Positions 33,731 through 45,246 of a stretch of 64,000 nucleotides of DNA are shown here, piece after piece. A model generated the notes under the pieces. The model had not been told where the DNA came from. It saw only the letters and a list, made by a program, of their open reading frames with translations, and did not search any database. Positions within the stretch are counted from its first letter, which is position 1, and each line of letters starts with the position of its first letter. Source of the DNA: Ischnura elegans (lineage: Eukaryota; Arthropoda; Insecta; Odonata; Coenagrionidae). The DNA is taken from contig NC_060248.1 of NCBI RefSeq assembly GCF_921293095.1, forward strand, positions 138,272,972 to 138,336,971, in the 5' to 3' direction. The translations under genes and the position numbers were made by a program.

Positions 33731-36511
33731 TTAACTTGGGGAAAAGGAGGCATTCTTCAGAAACCCATATGTGCTGTGTTTAAACCTATTGATGTTTGTA
33801 CTGCTTCTTATTTGGGCTGGGAGAGAGTTCCATATTCGTGAGGCGGTTACTATGAATGATTTGTTCATATGAGGCGTGTGATATTTTGGAATATGGAGGT
33901 CAATGTTATGATTACGGGTAGGTATATTATGAACCTCAGATTTTCTAACGAATTTCTCGTACAAGTATGGCGGGTAACCGGTCGTTAAGACACTAAAGGC
34001 TAGAGTTATTATGTGAAGGGTGCGACGCTCTTTATACTTAAGCCAGTTAAGGCGGTTGTAATAGTTACTAATATGGTCCCATTTTTTTAAATCGTAAATA
34101 AATCTTACTGCTGAATTCATGGGCAATTGGAGTCTGTTATTGTGTGCGTCGTCTTGGTTAGTGAATAAGGCTGTACAATAATCCAAGTGAGGGAAGACTA
34201 GTGTTTTAACTAATGAAATTCGTATGTCGGGTGTGAGTATTTCTCTGGCTCTGACAAGTTGATCCAGTGATCCCAAAAATTTACGCCTCGCATAATTTGT
34301 TTGAGGCTTCCAGCTAAGGGTCCGATCGAATATGACTCCAAGGTTTTTTACCGTTTCCTCATAAGGTATATTGTGGCTACCAAGTCTTATTTTTGGTAGA
34401 TTTTCATGGTCTAATTGGGAAAAGAAATAATTGCTCCCTATAATTATTGCTGTTGCTTTTTTTGTCATTGAGAACCAAATGATTGGCCTGCGCCCAACTG
34501 TTAATTCTCTCGATGTCCTCATTGATAAGTGCTATTGAATTAATAATATTGGACGGCGATGAATGACGATAAATTTGAAAAACATCGGCGTAAAGGTGGT
34601 AGTCACAATGCATGAGGACATCAGGGAGGTCGTTTATAAAGAGAGAAAAAAGAAGTGGGCTAAGAACTGAGCCTTGTACCATCCCCACGGGATTAGGGAT
34701 CCAGTTTGACTGTAGGTTACTACTGACCACCACTGCTTGAGTGCGACCGCTGAGGTAAGATCTAAGCCAGTCAACAGCACTCTTTGAGAAATTTAGGGTA
34801 CTCAGCTTGCGGAGGAGCAATTCATGGCAAACGGAGTCGAAAGCCTTGGTGAAATCGAATAATACTAAGATCGTCACCTGGCGTTTGTCCATTGCCTCAC
34901 GAATGTCCTCGGTAATTTTTAAGAGTGCAGTTTGAGTGCTATGTCGACCACGGAAGCCAGACTGCAAGGGGTTTAGTAAGTTAGCAGTGGATGTATATGA
35001 GCTTATTTGCTGAAATACAATCCGCTCAAATATCTTGGCAAAAGCACATAAAATTCCTATCGGTCTGAAGTCATCAGGTGTAGAGGGGGCATTTAGCAAT
35101 TGGGTGTATAAGGGAGTGCTTCCAGGTCGCAGGATAGTGTGCCGTTTGAAGTGAGGCATCTATTATATTTAGGAGCGAGGGCAAAATGACAGGTAGAGCC
35201 TTCTTAATGTAAGAAATGGGAATTTTATCATGTCCTTTGGCATTGGAGGTGTTTTTTTTGCATGCGCTAAAAACTGAGGACGATGAGACATGTGAGAAGA
35301 AGAACTGATTATGATTCGCTGGAGTTGGGATATGAGGTTCGAGGGAGATTTGCGGTTCACTTTTGACAAATTGATTATTGAGGACATCTGGATGGATATT
35401 TAAGGTATGGATGTTTTAGGAGGTAAGATTCCAAGATTACGAATGGATTTCCACATAGATTTAGGATTGCCCTTTTTTCCTAGAGTGCGTTTGAAATAAT
35501 TTTTTTTGCATCGCGTATCATACTCTTCACTTGGTTACGTAGGGTTTTGTATCTAGTGAGAGTAGCCGGATCTTTATATCGCCGAAACATTGCTCGAGTA
35601 ATATTTCTTTCTTTTATCCTCAGTTTTATTTCCGGTGTGAGCCATGGTGTCGGGGGATGGTTTACACGTACACTTTGGATTGGAGCATGCGATTCCAGTG
35701 TGTTGAGTAGGAGGGAGTTTAACTCGTTAACTTTGTCGTCCACAGAAATCAGTCTGCTGATAGAAGACCAGTTAATCTGGCATAGATCGGTGATGAACTT
35801 TTCTTCGTCAAAATTTTTGAAGTCTCTGAAGGTTACAATTTTTGGCGTAAATGATGGAATTAACATTTTGTAAGTAACAAAGACTTGGTCGTGGCATGAG
35901 AGTGGCGAATCTGGTGTTTGACCAGAGGACGTAATTTTATTAAGGTCATCAACACAGATAATATCTAGGAGAGAGCTGCAGCTCTTTGCATGACAGGTTG
36001 GCATAGTTGGTACAATATTCAAACCACACACTTGTAATAGGTTAAGGAGGGCATCTTTATCAGCTGTTTCTTTTAAAAGATTGATGTTGAAGTCACCCAT
36101 GACTACTCGATTTACATAACTAGGAACAGTATTAACAAGAAAATTTTCGAGTTCGGGCAACCCGTTTGTCTTTGGTGGTCTGTATACAACAGTCGCTAAT
36201 AATTTTGAATATGGACAGCTAATTTCAAGAGAGATATACTCCAGTTGATTATCAATTACATTAGCAGATCGACCCAAATCTTTGACTTTTAATGATGAGT
36301 GTACATATATACCGACCCCTCCTCCTCGTTTTCCTTCACGATCATTTCGGTATAGTACAAATCCTGGTAAGGAAACCATTACAGAGTCAATCGATTCGTT
36401 TAACCACGTTTCACTCACACCGATTACATGAAAAGTGTTTGTACAATAGTAATGTCTGAAATCATCGATGTGAGCAATCAATGACTGGGCGTTGACATGA
36501 GAAATTCTCAT
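33731..36511 (-). pseudogene. CR1-like LINE ORF2 (endonuclease-reverse transcriptase), broken
   Basis: The N-terminal 343 codons (36511-35480) are an AP-type endonuclease: NAQSL near residue 9, the SETWL segment, GDFN at about residue 141, and SCHDQ. The reverse transcriptase follows in pieces: a linker piece (35387-35169), then 35159-34404 with DFRPI, FDFTKAFDSV, a QGSVLSPLLF motif and the active-site box. The box reads YADV instead of YADD, which removes a catalytic aspartate. The last piece (34522-33731) contains the thumb/C-terminal RIWNSLP region. At least three frameshifts separate the pieces, so this copy cannot retrotranspose on its own. It starts 56 bp after ORF1. Confidence 0.85.
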
Positions 36512-36567
36512 TTCCTCATGCGAGGTGGATGTTACTGGTAATTGTACTGGTACCCTTATTTGAGTAT

Positions 36568-37518
36568 CTATAAAAAATGATCAAGATCTTCCTCTTTACA
36601 AATAACTTTTGCGGGGGATCCCGTCTCTTTCCTTGCCAGAATATTCCCACCCCTAACCCAGGCAAACTTGATTTTTCCAGCTTTCTTCAAATCTCTCGTC
36701 AACGCAAACAGCTTTTTTTTTACCATTGTGAGTGGCTCATCTACGTATATTGGGCTGGAGGAGTCCATGCCAAGGTCTCGGGTATTGAGATCCCTGCGTG
36801 TTCGTCGCTTGTTTATTAACTCATCTCTAACAAGTTGTCTTGTGAAACGAACAGCAATAGGTGGGATTCTAGTGAGACCTTCCGGATTGTGAGAGGGGCG
36901 CGGTCTGAAAACTTGGTCGATATCTTCAGGTTTCATTTGGACACCTAATACCGACCCTAGCTTTAGGATTGTACCGGTTAAACTGTCACCGGTGTTGACC
37001 GGGACGCCACGAATTTCAAGAACGTCTTTTACAGTCTTGTTCGTTTTTGTCAATTTTAACTTCAAGGTCACATATTTTTTTTGGAGGCGTCTATTCTCGG
37101 CTTCCACTGTTTCTAGTTTATTACTCATCACTGATAGTTCCTTCTGGACCGACTCTAAGCGCTTCGACTGGTCGCTTAAGGAGGCACTGTTAGCACTCAC
37201 CAGATTAATTAATTCCTATTGCTTGCCCTGCAAAGCGTTTATGCGATCGAGGACTTCTTGCAGCATCGTGCGCACAAGTTGACTATCGGAAGAGGTGCCC
37301 TCAGAAGACTCAGGTCTCGGTGCAGCTACCCCAGGATGACCCGGCGTTTTGGTACGACACGCGTCACAGAACCATTGTCGGCACTTCTCACTAAGTAACT
37401 CGAAGTCATCATCGGATATTGAGAGACATACTGGATGATAGAAGTCACCACATTCACCGCAAGTGAGCGATTTTTGGTCTCGCTTAATGGGTTTCACGCA
37501 AGCACTACAGTTAGGCAT
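36568..37518 (-). pseudogene. CR1-like LINE ORF1 with one amber stop
   Basis: The single frame encodes about 316 residues and is interrupted once, by TAG at 37216-37218 (after GKQ), probably from CAG. Residues 1-55 form a PHD-type zinc finger (CSACVKPI, CGEC, FYHPVCL, WFCDAC). A Ser/Thr-rich linker follows, then a coiled coil (KRLESVQKELSVMSNKLETV). The C-terminal domain is similar to baculovirus FP25-type proteins (LEIRGVP, PIAVRFT, YVDEPLT). Such ORF1 proteins bind the element RNA. The start at 37518 gives the complete PHD finger. Confidence 0.8.
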
Positions 37519-37600
37519 TTCGCAAGAGCTTTCACGAGCAAGAGAGACATACAGCGATCCGCACTGCTCGAAGGCTGGACTGAGACTGAATGAAAAATGA

Positions 37601-39469
37601 GTGAATTAGTAAGGTATTCCTAGCACGAGAGAAAATGACGTTTCGTTTTCATTGTGGAATCGTACTTGGAGAAGAGAGGGGTAAAAAAGAAGGGGTTTGT
37701 AACCGTTGATGTGTAGGGGTGGGAGGAGGAGAAGGGGGTGTAACGGATGGGGGTGGAGGGGAGGTAGGTGGCACCCCCTTCTTCAGAGATCGATGTTTGT
37801 GTTGGGACGTGGGCCTGTGCTCTACGGAGGAAGGCATTGACTGTCGAGGGGGGCGTAGCCGCTGGGGGAAGGAGGTGGGACTCCCTCAACGTGAATGCGG
37901 GAAGCTCCGCGCGAGCAAAATGTATTCTGGCATGGAAGGGTCTCCCTTTTGAAGGATCCCTCCCTGCCGAATTGATGTCTCGTAAGTTTCCATCGGGTCA
38001 GGCACGTTTCGGTGACTTACTCTTTTGTGAAATTTTGAATTTTATGTATTTCTGTCGGGTTTGCACCCAGGCTATAGGCCTCATAGTTTCCACGAGATAT
38101 AACGTTTCGGTGACCTCATCTGACGCTTGTTTCTTTGTCAATTGCATTTGTTTCTCTACGGTTTTCAGCCGTGTTTAAGGGATTATCGTTTATTCGTTGT
38201 TAGGTCCGCATAGTCTGATTCGCTGACATGCTCAGAGAGGTTTTTATCACGAGTTTTCATCCTAGTTATAGGCCTTATACGTAGTGTCCCCATACTTTGT
38301 TTGATAAGAGCATCGCTTAAGTCTTTAAGGAAAACCATACTGGACTGAATTGAAAGCTTTCAACAATTTTTCTTTAATATTAGTTTAAGGAATGTGCTAG
38401 GGCATTCCCAGGATCAAAACTAGGGGGGGGGGGGGGCAAGCCACAGTTGTTCAAGTAGTAGGTAAGATTTAAGCATGGAAAAGGCGAATGAAATCAACAT
38501 TTTAAGGAAACTGTAGCAGATCTTTATTGATTTAAAAAATTAATTGCTTGAAAAAATATTATTTTCCTTAAAAGCATTTGCGATTTTTGCTCCTTGGAGG
38601 GGTAGCCGCCCCCTCCTTTCCCTCGCTGGGTACGTCCATGGGCATGTGACTTAAATGTTTTTTAAGCGAATAATTTTAAAAACTAATAAAGTGATGTTAT
38701 AATTGTCTTAAAATGTTGGTTTCATTGGGGGAGTAGTGACGCAGAGAGGGGGGATTTTGGGGGATAAAAGCCCCCCACAGAACTCAGATAATTTTGAAAA
38801 TTCAATCCCATTATCTCATAGGGTAACTATTACTTTTAGAATAGTGTCAGAATTATTAAAATATATCTCAGAAAGTCGTAAAATTCACCATTTTCAACCA
38901 TGTATGTTAAAATTTTCTGGATCAGCGCAGCCGCTTCTCTCGTATTCCATACCACCAGTATTAGTAGCTCCTAAAACCCCCATAGCCTGGTTAATTAGAT
39001 ATTAATAAACAACATCAGCGATTTTTGTGAATCATATGATGCTGTCATCGGTTAGGAAGCACTGAACTAGTTGCATTAACGACATTTCACTTAGCCACAA
39101 ACCGAGAAATTTTGCGAATTAATTTCTCACCCCGAAACACTTTTACCATGTCCTTGAATTCAACTTAAAAATATCCAGTAGCACCTTGTGAGGTATCGGA
39201 TGCTGACGGCATTTAAGTCTGTAATGTGTATTTGATATAGCTTTTATTCATATAAATTTTCCAGCGGTGGTATTTGATGATATCTCTATGAAGATAGAGA
39301 AATGGCAAACAATATCAAACGTGCAATTCGTCATTGATCACCTCGATCATGTAGACAAAAAATAGGAGCGTTTATTGTAGGTGAGGGTGTACATATAGGT
39401 AAAAAGAACTTAGAGGGTACATCTTAGAAATAATAATAACCCCTACGATAACTCTATTTATTAATTTAT
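37601..39469. other. No gene recognised
   Basis: 37620-37950 is GC-rich with overlapping frames on both strands and could be LINE 5' region. 38395-38650 has a G-run (38424-38436) and ends resembling a degraded MITE (GGACGTACCCAGCGAGGG on minus). 38725-38790 resembles one end of another such element. Nothing else is supported. Confidence 0.4.
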
Positions 39470-39645
39470 TTTTAACTACCCCGCAAACAGCACGTTACAA
39501 TGGCCCTTTCAACGGAGGCATTTAAAAATCACGACAAAAACATCCATTCCATGGATAGGGACCTCCTACCCAGGTGGGACTCGAACCCGCGACCTACGGT
39601 TTGGCAGGCCAGGACTTCACCCCACCGTCACCGAGGCCGACGATA
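39470..39645 (-). mobile_element. tRNA-derived SINE
   Basis: On the minus strand the head (39642 downward) carries GGTTCGAGTCCCACC, a near-perfect B box, preceded by GGCCTCGGTGACGG and CCTGCCAAACCG, the layout of a tRNA gene body. The body with CCATGGAATGG follows. It is a different family from the SINE in the inverted repeat. Not a functional tRNA. Confidence 0.7.
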
Positions 39646-40252
39646 AGTAATTACTTATCATTTAGATGGAGAATATATTCTTGAGTGAGGAAAGAGACAA
39701 TTATTTTTCTTCTAATATCATTATGGAAAATTCTCTGGGAATCAGAGTCGTTATGATTTTGTATTAGTTCTATTAAGTGAGTCTAAAAGTTTTTTGAAGA
39801 TATTTTTAGACCACAGAAAAAAGAATTTATGTGTACTAGGACTAGCCTCGTTGATAACTATTCACGGGAGTACCCCGCAGTGCACAAATGGTGCAAAACT
39901 TCCACAGAGAAAAAATCCCGGGATCCCGGTCAAGGCGAATGATTTTTTCTCTATGGATATTTCGCACACTGAAAAAAGGGCCATTCTTTACTTTACATAT
40001 GATGAATTATTGAGTGGTCGTTTTCTTTTCAAAGTATATGGTTTTATAGCATCCCGTTAGTTACTTAATATTTTTCTTGACTCGTGAGAGAATGCATTCT
40101 GAATTTTCAAGAATTTTTTACCCAGGGAGGGGCAGGGAGGCAGCCGCCCCTATAGAAGCAAAAATCGCAAAAGTCTTTTAGCAAAATCAGCGCCCTAATA
40201 GGGTAGTTTCCTTCATCAAAGAAAACGAAAGGCATTCATTGCGATTGGTTAC
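39646..40252. other. No gene recognised
   Basis: AT-rich; the 88-codon plus frame at 39794-40060 has no recognisable domain. Confidence 0.4.
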
Positions 40253-40622
40253 CCACCATTAGTGTATTCACAGTATACAAATTATTTGGTTTTAGAAATA
40301 CCGGTTTAACAAATGGCAAGGTTCAGTTTTATCCTCATTTGAAGTAGGCCAGATTGGCGCTCAAGTTGTCCACCATTAGTGTATTCATAATATAAAAATT
40401 ATTTGGTTTTAGAAATAACGGTTCGGACGAATGGCAATTGTCAATTTTAACCCCTTTTGAAAAAGGCCGGATTGGCGCCCATGCGATGCCACTCCACGTG
40501 ACGTCACAGGGACCTAGTTTTTGTACGAGTAGGTAGGAGTTTTACATCGTCTGAGATTACCAATGCATGCGTGAGGCACATAGCTCTGGGAAACATGTCT
40601 TAATAATCACCCATTAAAACTG
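40253..40622 (-). repeat. Dispersed repeat with 117-bp internal duplication
   Basis: CCACCATTAGTGTATTCA occurs at 40253 and 40370. The stretch 40370-40622 matches 61372-61600 in reverse (shared TCTCAGACGATGTAAAACTCCT). It directly abuts the truncated gag at 40623. Probably a MITE-like family. Confidence 0.65.
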
Positions 40623-40948
40623 TCTAAGGTTGGAAATTTTCTTTCGCTTCTTTGCCAATTTTCCGAAGCCGTGTTGCATAGTTTGCTACTGTTTCCAGAG
40701 GCTGCTGAGTGCAGCTGGAAAATAAGCGCTCGAGAGACAGAGGTGAAATGCGGGCAGAAAATCTCTGTTTTAAATACTAAGGAAATCACTGAAGCTTTTG
40801 ACTACGTGTGGATTAGCCGACACATATTCAGCAGCGGAACCTGCCAAGCGTAAGCGCGTGACACATAGCGTTTGATGTTCCGTCCAAGCACTCAAATTAC
40901 GAATCAAATCAAATTTTTCGAAAAAGGATTCTATCGATACGTCGTCAT

Positions 40949-40959
40949 CTCCACTGAAT
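40949..40959. repeat. Target site duplication of the RTE LINE, 3' side
   Basis: CTCCACTGAAT, identical to 44287-44297. It lies directly next to the LINE (AAT)n tail. Confidence 0.85.
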
Positions 40960-43900
40960 TATTATTATTATAGTATTCTACCGATTAAGGTAGGTTTCCA
41001 TGGAGTACGCAAGAAGTGATCTGGGAGCCTCCCTTTCCTTCCAGCACTGCCTTCTTTAACTCACAGTAAGGCCTACTCTCTTTCAATCTATCTAAACATC
41101 CTATTCTTCTCCTTCCCCTCCCTCGTTTCCCTAACATTCTACCCTCTAGCACCTTTTTCAACATCCCCTCACCACTAAGCACTAACTCCATCCATACCTT
41201 CTGTCTCCTCCGTATCTCATCTAAAAGCCTGCCACTCCTCGCCAACCATATCCAGCACTTCGTCGTTCCTTTTCCTCTCCGTCCATTTCACCCTCTCCAT
41301 TCTTCTCCATACCCACATCTCGAATGCCTCCAATCTTCTCTCGTCTTCTTTCCTCAGTGTCCACGTTTCCGCACCGTAGAGAGCTACACTCCAGATCAAA
41401 CTCTTCACTAACCTTTTCTTTAAACTCTTACATAACGATCCTCTTAGAAGCTCCTTCCGGTTCATGAACGCCTCCTTCGCTAATGCAATTCTCTTCCTAA
41501 TGTCCTTACTACTGTATCCGTTTTCCTCTAACGTACTGCCTAAATAGTTGAATTGCTCAACCTGCTCAAGTTTTTCACCACCCATCTTTATCTTAAGTCT
41601 CACATTCCTCGCTCGTGATGCTTTACAAAACCGCATTACCTTAGTTTTCTTGTGATTAATCCTCATCCCATATTCCTCGCAACGCTCGTATAACGCATCC
41701 ACTAGAGCCTGAAGCCCCCTTGCTGACTGGCTAATCAGCGCCTGATCATCCGCGAATCTCACTGATTTGAACATCATTCCTCCCACTTTTATTCCAGCTT
41801 CTAACTCATCCCATGCTTCCCTTACCATCTCTTCAGCGTACACGTTAAAGAGCATCGGCGATAGAGGACAGCCTTGCCTCACACCTCGGCCAATGCTTGC
41901 CCACCCGGATTCTCCGTCCGCTACCCTCACTTGCGCAGTCTGGGCCATATACAGATTACGAATCAGTCGTCTATCCCTCCAATATACACCTATTCTCTTC
42001 AGAATATCCATTAACTTTACCCAGTTCACTCTATCAAACGCTTTTTCAAAATCCACGAAACACGCATATACGTCCTGGTCGTATTCTAGGTTACTCTCCA
42101 CAAGGGACCTCATTATTGCTATTGCATCACGAGTTGACTTCCCCTTTCTGAAACCAAATTGATCTTCGCCCAAATACTCGTTTGCCCTCGCCTCCATTCG
42201 TCTGTTCAATATCCTCAGCACCACTTTCGCCGCATGCGATATTAAGCTGATAGTCCTATAATCTCCGCATTCCACAGATTTCTTCTTTTTCGGAAGCGGA
42301 ATTAAAACCGTCTTCACGAAATCTTCCGGCCAGCATCCCTCCTCATAGATCCTGCGCACTAGTTCGAAAAACCTATTCTTACCTTCCTTCCCTAGATTCT
42401 TCAGAAGCTCACACGGGATATTGTCCACGCCTACTGCTTTCCTAGCCTTCATATCACGAAGTGCTCTCTCTATTTCCGAATCTAATATCCCCGGCCCAAG
42501 ATTATCCTCCTCCACTGCACTTTCCTCCTCTAGAGTCAATCTCTCTGGTCTGTTCATTCCGTCATACAGGTCATCCACGTATTCCTTCCATCTACTCTGT
42601 ACCTCTTCTCGCTCGGTTAGCATCCTCCCATCTTTAGCCTTAATTTTAGACATGGCTTGTCCTCTTTTGCCGCCCGATAGCGACTTAACTTAGGCGTACA
42701 ACGCGCCTATTTCTCCATCCTTCTGGAACTTTTCCATTTCCTCACACTGTCTTTTCCACCAAGCCTCCCTTGCCCTCTTACATTCACGTCGTAATCGATT
42801 ATTCAGTTCCCTATACATTCTTTTTCCCTGTTCCGTGTCCACGTTCTTCCACTTCCTCCTCTCCTCCATTTCATTTACCATTGCCTCCGTTATCCACGGC
42901 TTCCTTATCCTTCTACTGTCAACTTAACCAATTGACTTCTCCGCCGCTTTGACTATTCCCGTTTTAATATTATCCCATCTTTCCTCAACAGTCTTAGTAC
43001 TTTCAATCTCCCGTATACTAATGTCCACTAGTTCCTGATATTCTCTCCTTATACTCCCCTTCAGGGTTTCTACGTTCCATTTCTTCGCCTTCCTAACTTT
43101 CATAAGTCTTTTGAATCTTACATTGCATTTCATGAGTACTAGATTGTGGTCCGAATCCGCATCCGCTGCGGGGAAGCTGCGCGAGTTTTTCACACTATTC
43201 CTAAACCTCTGTCTTACCATAATGTAGTCTATTTGATATCTCCCCACATCCCCTGGACTTTTCCACGTGTACCTTCGCCCTTTGTGATGATTGAACCACG
43301 TGTTAGTGATGAATAATTTGTTTCTCCTACAAAATTCTGCTGCTTTCTCTCCCCTGTCGTTTCGTATTCCTAGACCAAAATCTCCTATTTCGTGCCCATC
43401 CCTCCCTTCCCCCACTGAGGCATTCCAGTCCCCCATCACTACCAGATTGTTCTTACCCGGTGTGTCTCTAATTATTTCCTCGAGCTGTTCATACACCTCA
43501 TCTACTTCTTCTTCCCTATGATTGCTAGTGGGCATGTAAACTTGGACCACCACCAGGTTGGTGGGCCGCTCCTCAATTTCTACCACCAGAATCCTATCGC
43601 TTACCTGGTATATACCTACCACACGCTTACCCATCTTCCCGTTTAATAATAAAGCTAACCCTCGCTGACTCTCTTCCCCTCCACTATATATAACCCTATA
43701 CTCATCACTCCAATAGTCCCCGCCATCCCTCCACCTCACCTCGCATAATCCTAAGATATCTATCCTCCCTTTATCCATTTCCCTTTTGATATTTTCTAAC
43801 TTCCCCGCCCTCATCATAGTCCTCACATTCCACGTCCCCACATTTATAGCCGACTTCTTCTTTTCCATCTTCTTGGTCTTCTTTTCTTCCTTCTTCATTG

Positions 43901-44286
43901 CTGCTTCAGCTGATGATGATGATGATAAGTCTCTGCAAGGATTTCGCACGTTGGCGACCCCGAGGACCTTGCCGACCTCGCTGCCGTGCCCGACACCCGC
44001 CCTTTGCGGACGGGTCCCGGGCGATGAGATTCCGAGGTTCATTTGGTTGTACTCCATGTTTTCAGGGAAAAGATAGTTGGTAGGGTTTCCCACTTCCATT
44101 CCAACAGTGTTTTTTACGTGACACCATCACGTGGACTACCTTTCGTCTGGCTCCTACCCTTCGACCTATCTGGCATGGGTGGCACTACCGGGAATAATTT
44201 AGAATTAATCCCGCCAGTGCAGCTCTAGGGGTCATAGGAACGCGCAAGCCTTTCCACCGCGACAAGGTTGTAGCCCAAGGGAAAGG
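40960..44286 (-). mobile_element. Near-full-length RTE-clade LINE
   Basis: This 3.3-kb minus-strand element has a roughly 190-bp 5' region, one long ORF2, a very short 3' region and an (AAT)n tail (40960-40973). It is bounded by an 11-bp target duplication. RTE elements characteristically have a single main ORF and a short repetitive tail. A fragment of the same family lies in both arms of the long inverted repeat. Confidence 0.9.
40985..44099 (-). pseudogene. RTE ORF2: endonuclease-reverse transcriptase, two stops and one frameshift
   Basis: The frame from 44099 encodes an AP endonuclease of the type often annotated as craniofacial development protein 2-like: GTWNVRTM, LGLCEVRW, MGDWNAS and DSDHNL. 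A linker and a reverse transcriptase follow (FVDFEKAFDRV, GVRQGCPLSPMLFNVY, and the catalytic box RFADDQ, intact). The C-terminal part has YGAETWTL and WVWRRM. The three pieces 44099-42924, 42881-42690 and 42653-41217 are all in one frame, interrupted only by TAA at 42924-42926 and a second stop at 42690-42692. One frameshift near 41230 precedes the basic C-terminal end (RGRGRRRIGCLDRLKE). Total about 1037 codons. Only a few mutations from intact, so a young copy. Confidence 0.9.
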
Positions 44287-44297
44287 CTCCACTGAAT
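44287..44297. repeat. Target site duplication of the RTE LINE, 5' side
   Basis: CTCCACTGAAT, identical to 40949-40959. Together they mark the LINE boundaries inside gag. Confidence 0.85.
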
Positions 44298-44649
44298 AAC
44301 GGAATAAAATACACTTGTCCCCCAAGAGTGTGAGGGATTGCGGAGTTAGGTGTAGGGAATGGCGGATGAGGTAAATTCTCTGAATCATTTGGGGTTATGG
44401 TATTAACGGATGGACAAAAATCAATTAAATCCGAGCTATGCTCCTGCCGAAATAATGGATTCGAGTTTCGTTCGAAAGGAAAATTTTCCTGCGGCCAGGC
44501 CATACTGAAGTAATATCAAAATTAAAACACACGCAAAAATAAAACAAAATAACGAAAATAACAAAAAAATCGGAGTAAATATCCTTTAGATTATTCACTG
44601 CAAAGCAAACCCCCGAAAAATAAAATGAATTTTGGATAAATTAATTTTT

Positions 44650-44661
44650 CACCTGACACCA
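44650..44661 (-). promoter_or_regulatory. Primer-binding site of the LTR element
   Basis: TGGTGTCAGGTG lies three bases after the LTR end. It starts with TGG as expected for annealing to a tRNA 3' CCA end, and resembles TGGTGTCA sites of gypsy-type elements. Confidence 0.6.
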
Positions 44662-44664
44662 AAA

Positions 44665-45246
44665 TGTCGCGACGGGACGACACTCCTACCAACTAGTAGG
44701 TCTTCTGCCTCGATAAGGTCCCGATGGGAGAGCGAATAAAATACTCATTCGGAGTAACTAACACATCTCTTATTTTTCTTGATATTCCGTCCTTACACTT
44801 GCACGGGGGGGCTATATTTGAGGCTGGCGCGCACGGAGGTGGAATATTCGGGTAGAGAACGTACGTGTCGGCGAGTAGAGAGAGGCGATGCTGATGGTCG
44901 TGGACTTGGTCGTGCCCGGTTCGCGTCCCACACGAGTCGTCGTTCGAGAACCACCGCAGCTCCCGCGTCAAAGTCCTAGAACGACGAACTCGTCCAACCC
45001 AGGCACTAGCAAACGCACTCACTGTACTGCCAAACTAAAAACTGTCCACGCGGGGCAGATTTTCTGCCCCATATATCTCTACTTCCCGGGGGTGCGGGTG
45101 AGGGGAAAGGGGTCGCAGCTAGGGTAGAGTACCCTAGTGCATGGTCCAAATTCTCGGAAATGCTCCTTGGACCCACGCACTCTTAGGCGGGAAAAGTAGC
45201 ATCACGCCTCCTTTCCCGCCACTTAGAGTATCTTCCGATCACCACA
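44665..45246 (-). repeat. LTR (582 bp)
   Basis: On the minus strand it begins TGTGGTGATCGG and ends CCGTCGCGACA, with TG...CA ends. It is followed by TTT and TGGTGTCAGGTG. A TATA-like GAGATATATGGGGC lies on the minus strand near 45075. The outer end is inferred from the TG dinucleotide and cannot be confirmed without the second LTR. Confidence 0.6.

Larger units (their letters stand above)
33319..37600 (-). mobile_element. CR1-like LINE, decayed
   Basis: The minus-strand non-LTR retrotransposon has the order 5' region, ORF1 (PHD finger, coiled coil, FP25-like C-terminus), ORF2 (AP endonuclease, reverse transcriptase), a 3' region with a 33-bp tandem repeat, and an (ATT)n tail at about 33319-33338. 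The PHD/FP-type ORF1 and the ORF2 C-terminus (RIWNSLP, then short tail) fit the CR1/Crack/Daphne group. The exact 5' end is uncertain and may lie as far as about 37950. Confidence 0.8.
40623..44503 (-). pseudogene. gag: gypsy-type gag, split by the RTE LINE and truncated
   Basis: The frame starts at 44503 (MAWPQENF...) and runs to the LINE insertion. It resumes in frame at 40948 once the LINE and one TSD are ignored: the coding phrase around VYFIPLFSG continues into DDVSIESFFEKFDLI. The region has typical capsid-domain pattern (W at SAWT, then LRLAGSAAEYV, then LKQRFSA). One frameshift lies near 40770 and the frame ends at a stop about 40626. The element was therefore coding-competent here when the LINE inserted, or nearly so. 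Confidence 0.7.
40623..45246 (-). mobile_element. Ty3/gypsy-type LTR retrotransposon, 5' part
   Basis: On the minus strand the order is LTR (45246-44665), a primer-binding site (44661-44650), a leader, then gag from 44503. The gag is interrupted by the RTE LINE (40960-44286) and resumes at 40948 down to 40623, where another repeat cuts it. No pol or 3' LTR lies in the window. Confidence 0.7.

Noticed and set aside
33391-33753. A hydrophobic, repetitive minus-strand frame that looks like a membrane protein
   Set aside because: It is the translation of the 33-bp tandem repeat and AT-rich 3' region of the LINE.
37620-37952. Overlapping Pro/Thr-rich and Gly-rich frames on both strands
   Set aside because: Composition-driven frames in a GC-rich stretch that is likely LINE 5' region; no domain.
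39560-39642. A functional tRNA gene
   Set aside because: The B box is good, but the acceptor stem and anticodon arm do not fold as a tRNA and a SINE body follows.
41767-44228. Plus-strand frames of 60-131 codons
   Set aside because: They are antisense shadows of the RTE ORF2 on the minus strand.
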